The notes under the pieces were generated by a model. That model searched no databases. It was not told the origin of the DNA and saw only the letters and a list, made by a program, of their open reading frames with translations. A stretch of 32,188 nt of DNA from Phycisphaerae bacterium (lineage in GTDB: Bacteria > Planctomycetota > Phycisphaerae > Sedimentisphaerales > Anaerobacaceae), in assembly GCA_016782865.1 (NCBI GenBank), contig JADHXR010000091.1, positions 1-32,188 of the forward strand, in the 5' to 3' direction. Position 1 is the first letter of the stretch. Each line of letters begins with the position of its first letter. Below, one piece after another: positions 25,515 to 32,188 of the stretch. The position numbers and the translations under genes are program-made.

Positions 25515-26342
25515 GTGACCGACGACGAACTGAGAATAAAATCGATTCATTACCGCAAGCGTTTGCTCAAATACATCAAGAAAGCAAACGCCGGTCATAC
25601 GGGTGGCAGCCTGTCTTGTGTGGATATTTTGAACGTGTTGTACAACCGCATTTTGAATGTCTCGCCCGGGAACTTCGGTGAGCCTTACCGCGACCGATAC
25701 ATCCAGAGCAAGGGACATTCGGTGGAAGCCCTGTACGTTGTGCTGGCCGACAGGGGATTCTTCGCGGAATCGGAGCTTGAAACACTGTGCCGGCACCGTT
25801 CGCATTATGTCGGTCATCCCACGCGGAAGGTAAACGGCATAGAACAAAACACCGGGGCCCTGGGGCATGGCCTTGCGTTTAGCGTCGGCGTGGCGCTTTC
25901 GGCCAAGAAGGACGGCGCCGACTACAAGGTCTATACTCTGCTGGGTGACGGCGAATTAGCCGAAGGATCCAACTGGGAATCTCTGCTGACGGCGACCCAT
26001 TACGGTCTCGATAATCTGACAGCAATTGTCGACCGCAACAATCTTCAGCTTACAGGAAGGACCGAAGATATGTGCAACCTCGAGCCGCTGGCCGAGAAAT
26101 TCACAGCTTTTGGCTGGTCCGTGAGGGGCGCCGACGGTCACGATGTTGCAGCGATGACAGACGAGTTGAGATCGGTCCCATTTGACTTGGGCAAACCAAG
26201 CATGATCGTCGCCAAAACAATCAAGGGCAAGGGAATCAGCTTCATGGAAAACGATCACAAATGGCACCACGGCGTGCCCGACGACGAGCAGTACGAACAG
26301 GCACAGCAGGAACTGGACGCTCTCCTGGCGGAGTACGAATGA
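25515..26342 (+). CDS. Split transketolase, N-terminal (TPP-binding) subunit
   Basis: GTG start at 25515 with GGAG eight bases upstream; 275 residues. It carries the pyrophosphate-binding half of transketolase: GHTGGSLS (His28), QSKGHSVEAL (His68), GALGHGL, the TPP motif GDGELAEGSNWE (144-155) and the paired NN at 175-176. Normal transketolase is a single protein of about 660 residues; here the C-terminal half is encoded separately and overlaps by ATGA (26339-26342). Split transketolases are known for 1-deoxyxylulose-like and catabolic enzymes. In an operon with an isomerase and an FGGY kinase it most resembles the published D-apulose-4-phosphate transketolase pair. It would then transfer a two-carbon unit to glyceraldehyde 3-phosphate, giving xylulose 5-phosphate and dihydroxyacetone phosphate. 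Family is certain; substrate is inferred. Confidence 0.92.
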   Translation: MTDDELRIKSIHYRKRLLKYIKKANAGHTGGSLSCVDILNVLYNRILNVSPGNFGEPYRDRYIQSKGHSVEALYVVLADRGFFAESELETLCRHRSHYVGHPTRKVNGIEQNTGALGHGLAFSVGVALSAKKDGADYKVYTLLGDGELAEGSNWESLLTATHYGLDNLTAIVDRNNLQLTGRTEDMCNLEPLAEKFTAFGWSVRGADGHDVAAMTDELRSVPFDLGKPSMIVAKTIKGKGISFMENDHKWHHGVPDDEQYEQAQQELDALLAEYE

Positions 26343-27298
26343 TGGCGTTTGTAGCAGGTCAGGAATTGGGCAAAGCGAACATTGAGGTCTTCTCCGAGAC
26401 GTTGCTGTCGCTGGCCGGCAAGAACGAGAACGTTCTTGTTGTCACCAGTGATTCACGCGGCTCGGGTAGACTGATGTCCTTTGCTGCAAGCCTGCCCGAT
26501 CAGATCGTCGAAGTTGGAATAGCCGAGCAGAATCTTGTCGGAGTGTCCGCCGGCCTTGCATCGACGGGAAAGATTGTCTACGCAGTATCGCCGGCAAGTT
26601 TTTTGTCGGCGCGGGCGCTGGAGCAAATCAAGAACGATGTCTGCTATTCAAACCAACCGGTCAAACTCATTGGAATCAGTGCCGGGGTCAGCTACGGCGC
26701 CCTGGGCTCGACACACCACGCAACGCATGACCTGGCGGTGCTTCGAGCTGTACACAACATTTCCATTGTTGTGCCGGCAGACAATTTCGAGACGGCAGAA
26801 GCGATCAACGCAGCGGCACAAATGGCAACCCCCATTTACGTCCGCTTCGGCAAACGTCCCATGTATCATCTGCATGGGCCCGGGGCTGAATTTGTGGTGG
26901 GCAAATCGCTGGCTGTTCGCGAGGGGACAGATGTCACCTTTATCGCCACCGGGGAAACCGTCTATCACGCCCTGATGGCGGCGGTGGCGATGGAGAAGGA
27001 TGGACTCACTTGCCGGGTCATCAGCATGCATACCGTCAAGCCGCTGGATGCCGAGGCGGTCCTGCACGCAGCGTCGGAAACTCGGGTGATTGTGACGGTC
27101 GAGGAGCACAGCGTCTGCGGTGGATTGGGCGAAGCATGTGCCGGCGTCTTGATGCAGGCCGGGCTGAGTGTTCCTTTCAGAATCGTCGGCTTGCCCGACG
27201 AATACACAATGACAGGCAGCCAGGTGGAGATCTTCGAGCATTATGGAATCAGCGACGAGGGGCTGGCCCAAACTGCTAAAGCGCTGTTGAATCAATGA
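26339..27298 (+). CDS. Split transketolase, C-terminal (pyrimidine-binding) subunit
   Basis: Start at ATG 26339, overlapping the stop of the N-terminal subunit as ATGA (a second ATG at 26342 is possible); 319 residues. It has the pyrimidine-binding domain with the catalytic Glu63 in VEVGIAEQNLVGVSAGLAST, then HATHDLAVLRAVHNISIVVP, and a C-terminal domain with SMHTVKPLDAEAV and VTVEEHSVCGGLGEA. The active site forms between the two subunits, so both must be made together, which the overlap favours. It pairs with the 25515 gene and is followed after 30 bp by the kinase gene. Relatives include generic split transketolases and DXS-like proteins, but the fused DXS architecture is absent. Confidence 0.92.
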   Translation: MMAFVAGQELGKANIEVFSETLLSLAGKNENVLVVTSDSRGSGRLMSFAASLPDQIVEVGIAEQNLVGVSAGLASTGKIVYAVSPASFLSARALEQIKNDVCYSNQPVKLIGISAGVSYGALGSTHHATHDLAVLRAVHNISIVVPADNFETAEAINAAAQMATPIYVRFGKRPMYHLHGPGAEFVVGKSLAVREGTDVTFIATGETVYHALMAAVAMEKDGLTCRVISMHTVKPLDAEAVLHAASETRVIVTVEEHSVCGGLGEACAGVLMQAGLSVPFRIVGLPDEYTMTGSQVEIFEHYGISDEGLAQTAKALLNQ

Positions 27299-27328
27299 TC
27301 ACCTGTCCGTGAACAGAGAGAATTCGAC

Positions 27329-28822
27329 ATGAAGAGTCAGTACATATTAGCAATAGACCAGGGAACAAGCGGCACCAAGACCGTCATCTTCGATTCCGAT
27401 GGGCAGATTGTGGCCAAGGCGACTGAGCCTCTGAAATCGTATTTTCCACAACCCGGCTTTGTCGAGCAAGGCCCGCTTGAGATATATCAAAGTGTCCTCG
27501 GCGCTCTGAGGAAATGTCTTGAGCAATTTGCCCGGACCACCGCGGGAAACTTAACGGACATCAAGTGCTGCGGCATCTCCAATCAGAGAGAGACCTTCGT
27601 TCTCTGGGACGACTCGGGCGAGCCGATATGCAATGCTGTCGTTTGGCAATGCAAAAGATCGGTTGATATCTGCAACCGATTGAAGGACTCGGGATTGGAG
27701 GGCGAGGTTATCGGCAGAACCGGTCTGATCATCGATCCGTACTTCTCCGGGACGAAACTGATATGGCTTTATGAGAACGACTCGCGAGTCAGGAATGCCG
27801 TTGACGCAGGGAAGGCTCACTTCGGGACTGTTGACACATGGCTACTTTTCAAGCTCACGGCTGGACGCAGTTACCTTACCGATTATACAAATGCGTCCCG
27901 AACGTTGATGTTTGATATCCGTGAGTTGGGGTGGGACAAGCATCTTCTGGACAAATTCAATTTGAAGAATCTGAATTTGCCCCAGGCCCAGCCGTCGTGC
28001 TATTCTTATGGGCACACGGACTTCGAAGGCCTCCTGCCGAACAGGATCAACATAGCGGCCATGGTGGGCGATTCGCACGCCGCGGCTTTCGGAGAAGGCT
28101 GCTTCGAGCGCGGCACGGCCAAGGCTACGATGGGAACCGGCTCATCCATTCTGCTCAATACCGGCGGCGAGCCTGTTCGGTCGAAAGCCGGTATGGTGAC
28201 CACGATCTGCTGGAGCATGCCCGGCAGAATCGATTATGCTCTGGAGGGCATAATCGTCACCTGTGGAGCGACGATCAACTGGCTGCGCGATAGGCTGGGA
28301 TTGTTCGCCGACAGCAGAGAGACCGAACATATGGCGCTTTCCGTCGAGAGCAACAACGGAGTGTACCTTGTCCCCGCCTTCAGCGGGCTGGGTGCTCCAC
28401 ATTGGAAAATGGATGCCAGAGCGGCGATTCTGGGCCTGACCTTGGGCTGCAATAAGAACCACGTGATCCGGGCCGCCCTGGAGTCGATCCCGTACCAGAT
28501 TAAGGACGTCATCACCGCAATGGAGCAGGACAGCGGAATCGAACTGCTTGAACTGAAAGTGGACGGGGGCATAACGGCCAACCATTTCGTCATGCAACTG
28601 CTCGCGGACCTGTTGAACACCAATGTAGTCAACATCGGCATGGAAGAGGTCTCGGCCCTCGGCGCCGCCTACATGGCGGGGCTTCAAGAGGGCATCTTTC
28701 GTGAGATCGATCATCTGAAGAACCTCAGTGTCGGAAAAAAGCAGTTTCTTCCCAACTCTGACTCCGGTGGGGCACGTATTTCTTACGAAGGCTGGAGAAA
28801 AGCCGTGCAAAGAGTTCTGTGA
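27329..28822 (+). CDS. FGGY sugar kinase, glycerol-kinase-like; candidate D-apulose kinase
   Basis: This 497-residue FGGY kinase closely follows the glycerol kinase pattern: DQGTSGTKTVIFD, ISNQRETFVLWD, DPYFSGTKLIWL, FGTVDTWLLFKL, DYTNASRTLMFDI, MGTGSSILLNTGG, FSGLGAPHWKMDARA, KVDGGITANHFVMQLLADLL. Substrate-contact equivalents NQRE and DPYFSGTK are kept, but the GDQQ of glycerol kinase is GDSHAA here (MVGDSHAAAFG), so substrate may differ. It lacks a glycerol facilitator or glycerol-3-phosphate dehydrogenase next door and instead ends the isomerase/transketolase operon. A ketose kinase is therefore more likely than glycerol kinase. The FGGY family is certain; D-apulose as substrate is a hypothesis. 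A weak purine-rich site precedes the ATG. Confidence 0.9.
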   Translation: MKSQYILAIDQGTSGTKTVIFDSDGQIVAKATEPLKSYFPQPGFVEQGPLEIYQSVLGALRKCLEQFARTTAGNLTDIKCCGISNQRETFVLWDDSGEPICNAVVWQCKRSVDICNRLKDSGLEGEVIGRTGLIIDPYFSGTKLIWLYENDSRVRNAVDAGKAHFGTVDTWLLFKLTAGRSYLTDYTNASRTLMFDIRELGWDKHLLDKFNLKNLNLPQAQPSCYSYGHTDFEGLLPNRINIAAMVGDSHAAAFGEGCFERGTAKATMGTGSSILLNTGGEPVRSKAGMVTTICWSMPGRIDYALEGIIVTCGATINWLRDRLGLFADSRETEHMALSVESNNGVYLVPAFSGLGAPHWKMDARAAILGLTLGCNKNHVIRAALESIPYQIKDVITAMEQDSGIELLELKVDGGITANHFVMQLLADLLNTNVVNIGMEEVSALGAAYMAGLQEGIFREIDHLKNLSVGKKQFLPNSDSGGARISYEGWRKAVQRVL

Positions 28823-29152
28823 GCCGGCCCGCACTGCTCAGGCAAAGAGTCTCTGTTAGCATAAGCGGCGGCGTGGTACACGGGCCAAGAGATCGGGCTA
28901 CCCCTCAACGAATTGGACCAGTCTTGCCAGTAACGTCACCAGACGCGTGCCAAAGTACGTGCCAAACATGCACGTCTGAACTACTGTTGACCTTCGGCTG
29001 ATCTACGCTTGATCTCATAAGCCTTTGGTTTGCAGTCATTACCCATCCATTCGGGAGGCGGGGTTTTGCGGCAAGGCAAGCATCTGCTATAAGTGTCTCT
29101 TTTGAGTTTGCTGACCTGTTAAATCGTCGGCTTCGGCCACGATTCTGGCGTC
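28823..29152. other. Intergenic stretch after the sugar operon
   Basis: No coding frame is convincing. No hairpin plus T-tract was seen directly after the kinase stop, so the operon terminator was not identified. The DNA is GC-rich with scattered short palindromes. Confidence 0.5.
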
Positions 29153-29266
29153 TCAGCCGGCGTTCGTCACAACCCTCAGCCCGCCCGCCTCGTCATCATC
29201 GTCCAGTTTGTTCACGGCGTTCCGGTTCGGCCCCGGCACAATACGGCCGTACACCGCTTCAATCAT
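29153..29266 (-). pseudogene. Short C-terminal-like remnant
   Basis: From ATG 29266 to TGA 29153 the frame encodes 37 residues (MIEAVYGRIVPGPNRNAVNK, then an acidic DDDDEAGG stretch). It follows in the same frame as the repeat-protein remnant after its stop. The composition looks coding and like the end of a larger exported protein, but I do not recognise the family. It may be chance. Confidence 0.25.
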
Positions 29267-29275
29267 TACGCAGAC

Positions 29276-30303
29276 CTACCGAATCAGCCGAATGTCATCG
29301 ATGCGCCAATAGTAGTCACCGCCACCATATTCGACCAGACCGCCAAGAGATAGGCTGGTCCCGGCCTGGTTACCCTGGAACTCCGGCGCGGTATTGTCGG
29401 CGCCGGCGATAGCGTCCCGTTCCGTGCCGAGGTAAACATCATGTGAAGCTCCAGACATCACCTTGATATGTGGCGAAACCATCAAACTCATCTACACGCC
29501 AGTAATGGACTTTTCCTGCTTCAAGAAGACCGGAAGGCCTCAAGGTTGTAGATCCTTGTGGAATACCCACTGTGGCGCTGCTGACGTCGTCAAAATTGTC
29601 CCCGAAATAGACAGTGTGCAACTTGGCATCCATACCACCGGTCCAAATGAGAGTTGCTTCTGAGGCTATGAATTTTGCTCCATCAGCCGGGTCGGGGTTA
29701 TAGGCTTTTCTTGGGGGAATCGAGAAACTCCAAACATCACCTGTCCACGGGCTGTTCGGCTCTGCTTCATTGACCTCATCGATTCGCCAATAGTAGGTAG
29801 TGCCCGCCACAAGGCCATCCGGATAGGCAAAACCGGGAAAACCTGCAAGATAAGAAGTCAAGGGCTGATTGCCCCGAAACGTATCCCCGACGCCGTCGTT
29901 GACATCGTCAAGATTGTCACCCAAATACACATCATGGGACACAGCAAAACCTCCTGCTGTCCAGGTAACGTAAAGGGGTGGTTCAGGCCGGATTGGTTGT
30001 ATTCCATGGTCCCATCAGCCCTGGCCTTGTCGCCCTCGCTAAAGGCAGGTTTTTGGCCATCGAACTGATCGGGTCGACCAATTGACCAGGCCGAGCCGGC
30101 ATCAGACAGACCCTTGGGGCCACCGACGCCAGTCAGCGCCTCGTCACCCGCAATGGTGGGGTCATCAGCAGCAGGAGTAGCGGGACTTACGCTCCATAGG
30201 GTGAAGCCATGGTCGTTACCGTTCTCGAAATCCCAGGTGATATCGTCCGCATAGGCAGGTGCAACAACCACCAGACTTGCCGCCAACGCCAACATTAGCG
30301 CCA
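29276..30303 (-). pseudogene. Secreted repeat protein, frame-broken remnant
   Basis: The remnant begins inside a fused reading frame with a signal-like stretch (ALMLALAASLVVVAPAYA) and a domain ITWDFENGNDHGFTLW. A frame break near 29985 leads into repeats typical of large planctomycete secreted proteins: SHDVYLGDNLDDVND, TYYWRIDEVNEAEP, GDVWSF, HTVYFGDNFDDVSS, HYWRVDEFDG. This frame stops at 29439, and a third frame (29276-29491) continues with SHDVYLGTERDAIAG and ends WRIDDIRLIR. The last joint falls between two repeat copies, as expected for a deletion between repeats. No single product can be made. The repeats are fibronectin-like by appearance; function is unknown. Confidence 0.7.
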
Positions 30304-31706
30304 CGCTGAATTGCACTTTCTCGTGTTCCACTCCGAAGTAGCCGCCCCACCCGATGCGGATGTCGCCCACGCGTTTTCGGTCCAGAACACCATCGGCATC
30401 TTTCGACCAGCCCGCGAGCTGAAAACGGCTCAGCGTAACGAAGGTGCGTTCCCGGCCCGGGGCGGCCAGGAAACGGCCCGTTTCCGCGATGAAGTCGCCG
30501 CCTCCCTCTTCGTGAAGTATCACCGGAAGCTCACTCGGCGTGGACTGGCTGTCGGGCACCCAGCTTTCTATGGCGAGACAGTCGGCATCGCTCAGGTCCA
30601 GCGGCTGCGAGTAGTGGAACTGGAGGAACAGATGTGTGTTCACTTTGCCCCTGGTCAGGACAGCGGCGGCTTGCCAGGCCCGAGAACCAGCACGGGAGTG
30701 AGCAGCGTCCGGCGCCAGTTCGGCGCGAACAAACTCACCATGCCCCGTGGTCGGCTCCGCTCCCGGCACGGCACCCAAGACGAGGTTCGGCAATCCCCCG
30801 CCGGTGACGGTACGTCGCCGGGGCGGCTTCGCGGAGATGAAGCGGAAGAGGGCAGCACCGTATGGTTCCAGACTTATCCGGGCGGCGCTGGTAGTCAAGG
30901 TCTCCTCCCTTTGGCCGGTAGCGATGGCTGTGATCAGAAGTCTCGCTCATGACAAGAGGCCGGTCTTCAAGTTCGGCTGCGCTGCTCAGCAGGCGAGCAA
31001 TAAACCATGGCACCTCGGGCACAACGCTGGTCAGGCAATCAATGCTCGGTGCATCTAGCCGACGGATGCAGCGAAAGAAATCGCCGTAGAGCGGGACATG
31101 CCCGACAATTCCTTCTTCGGCCAGCAGATGCCCGCCTGAAGGAACGCCGTGTTGGCGGCAGCAAGTTTGAATCTGGCCGAAGTAGTTCTCCGAAACGAGT
31201 TCGCCGACCGTCAGCCAGAAATCATAGCGGATCTTCGCGCCTGCAGAACCCGCATCGACTACCAGCGCCGGGAGTATCGCGGCGTCCAGAGTGTAGCCGC
31301 GACGCTTCCTGAATTCGGTCGGTAGATTCGACGCCCAAGGCAGCGGACGATACGGCATCGGCCTCAAGAAAAGGCTCATCAACGACAGCTCATCGGTAAA
31401 CGTGGCCATGAAATATTTGCCAAGGTCGTCGCCCAGGTGCTGTGCGTAGCCCCCGTAGGTCACATCGACGAAACGGGCCGTCGGCTCCGGCATGAGCAGG
31501 TTGATATACTGGTCCTGCGTGTCGGGCTGGTCGGGCCAGTTGTGGATGATCTTCAAGATGCGAGCATCGGCTGGCGGCAGGTTGAAGCGGTCCTCCCAAC
31601 TGCCAAGGGCGGTTCTGCCGGGAAAAGCGACGGTACAAAGCCCCTGAATCAGCGAGACAAAGAGTGCCATATGCAGATGTTTCGTACAGCAAGCATTGAA
31701 AGCCAC
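30304..31706 (-). pseudogene. Glycoside hydrolase (GH106-like?) remnant, fused to next gene
   Basis: The first frame (31706-30735) encodes the middle of a large TIM-barrel glycosidase seen in Planctomycetes: LLMPEPTARFVDVTYGGYAQ, KYFMATFTDELSLMSLFLRP, GVPSGGHLLAEEGIVGHVPL, LDAPSIDCLTSVVPEVPWF. The acid motif usually reads TDEPS in relatives I remember; here it is TDELS. Near 30900 the coding jumps frame to a C-terminal part (ISLEPYGAALFRF, then a carbohydrate-binding-like domain ending GDIRIGWGGYFGVEHEKVQF), so a sizeable piece is missing. At about 30302 the frame runs straight into the signal peptide of the next gene. The N-terminal part is also missing; the first 40 residues look spurious. 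GH106 or another rhamnosidase/galactosidase-like family is possible but not sure. Confidence 0.65.
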
Positions 31707-31868
31707 TTGCCTTTAGTTGAATTCCTGGTCATCATGGTCAACAGGATACCATGGACCGGAACCGCCAGCAATACGCTGCCTCTGACGATTCAAATGTCAA
31801 CCTGATGAAATGACGATCTCCGAAGGTGACCGAGCCCACAAGCACACTCATTCATAAGATGGCGGTAA
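31707..31868. other. Short intergenic stretch, nothing recognised
   Basis: Between two pseudogenes of opposite strand. No promoter or hairpin stands out on either strand, and no frame is convincing. Confidence 0.4.
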
Positions 31869-32003
31869 CGTCTGCCGCTCGATTTCTACGAAGCCTGGGG
31901 CGAGCCTGAAGAAGCTGAGAAGTGGCGAGCAAAACTGCCACAAACGGAAACCTTTGAGAAGGGACAAAATGCACGCACAGTCACCTTCTTCACGAGCTCA
32001 TAA
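31869..32003 (+). pseudogene. C-terminal tail of a planctomycete Ser/Thr kinase/TPR protein
   Basis: Directly after an in-frame stop at 31866 this frame encodes LDFYEAWGEPEEAEKWRAKL followed by PQTET. This is the hallmark C-terminus of TPR-bearing Ser/Thr kinases in Planctomycetes, which commonly end in a YEAWGKPEEAEKWRAKL-like block. Another 20 unrelated residues follow before the stop at 32001. No start or kinase domain is present, so it is a cut-off 3' end. Confidence 0.6.
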
Positions 32004-32188
32004 ACACCATTATTTTCGAGTGACACTATGGTCGAGTAGACGTAATATAGCTCTCTCATTTAGGCATGGTTTGTGAGTAGACAGGAGACTCCCGGAACTT
32101 AGGAAGAAGTTAGTTTTCTCTGTTTGCCGTCTGTTTTCGCGACGGTGCCACATTATCTCTTCCATATACCAGTCGTACTCCTGCCCCT
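32004..32188. other. Right-edge stretch, no supported gene
   Basis: A minus-strand frame is open from the edge to a stop at 32010 (59 codons, e.g. QEYDWYMEEIMWHRRENRRQ). It could be the end of a gene lying mostly outside the window or chance; no family was recognised. Confidence 0.3.

Noticed and set aside
19839..28822. Sulfoquinovose degradation through a sulfo-sugar transketolase
   Set aside because: That route also uses a split transketolase, but it needs no FGGY kinase, and no sulfoquinovosidase or sulfo-sugar enzyme is present.
28819..29001. 60-codon plus-strand frame after the kinase
   Set aside because: It starts within the last codons of the kinase gene, has no motif and no ribosome site.

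Overview
The window reads like a chromosomal piece of a Planctomycetota bacterium, most likely a Phycisphaerae/Sedimentisphaerales-type polysaccharide degrader. The signs are an ECF sigma factor in operon with a very large membrane-spanning Ser/Thr kinase, secreted PD40-propeller/dockerin and LamG proteins, a prepilin-like H-X9-DG-type protein, a GH28-like pectinase, and many eroded gene fragments. Lineage is inferred from gene style only; no rRNA or tRNA is present.

Layout. 1-1064 holds a truncated IS1380-type transposase and an internally deleted integron-type integrase. 1065-2732 has no gene but is full of hairpins and degenerate intergenic repeats. 2733-9735 (minus) is a signalling block: ECF sigma factor, 1478-aa kinase with TPR and propeller domains, and a secreted propeller protein with a dockerin-like segment whose blades are related to the kinase tail. 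9834-11048 (plus) is a response-regulator/histidine-kinase fusion, followed by a scrap of another tyrosine recombinase. 11215-18557 (minus) encodes exported proteins: a triple-LamG protein, a prepilin-like protein, an exported glutamate-racemase homologue and a GH28-like protein. 18940-19662 (plus) is a truncated glycosidase-like gene behind a clear sigma70-type promoter.

19839-28822 (plus) is the most interesting part: a compact eight-gene sugar operon. It encodes a substrate-binding lipoprotein, a DUF2291 protein, a double-NBD ATPase, a permease, a FucI-like isomerase, two subunits of a split transketolase and a glycerol-kinase-like FGGY kinase. The logic is import, isomerise to ketose, phosphorylate, and split by a dedicated transketolase. 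This matches the published non-oxidative transketolase route for D-apiose, a branched pentose of pectin (rhamnogalacturonan II and apiogalacturonan), and a GH28-like gene lies nearby. The D-apiose assignment is inference; the enzyme families are seen directly.

28823-32188 is a gene graveyard: a glycoside hydrolase fused in frame to the start of a secreted repeat protein, with several frame breaks and deletion-like joints, plus a plus-strand scrap of a planctomycete kinase tail at 31869-32003.
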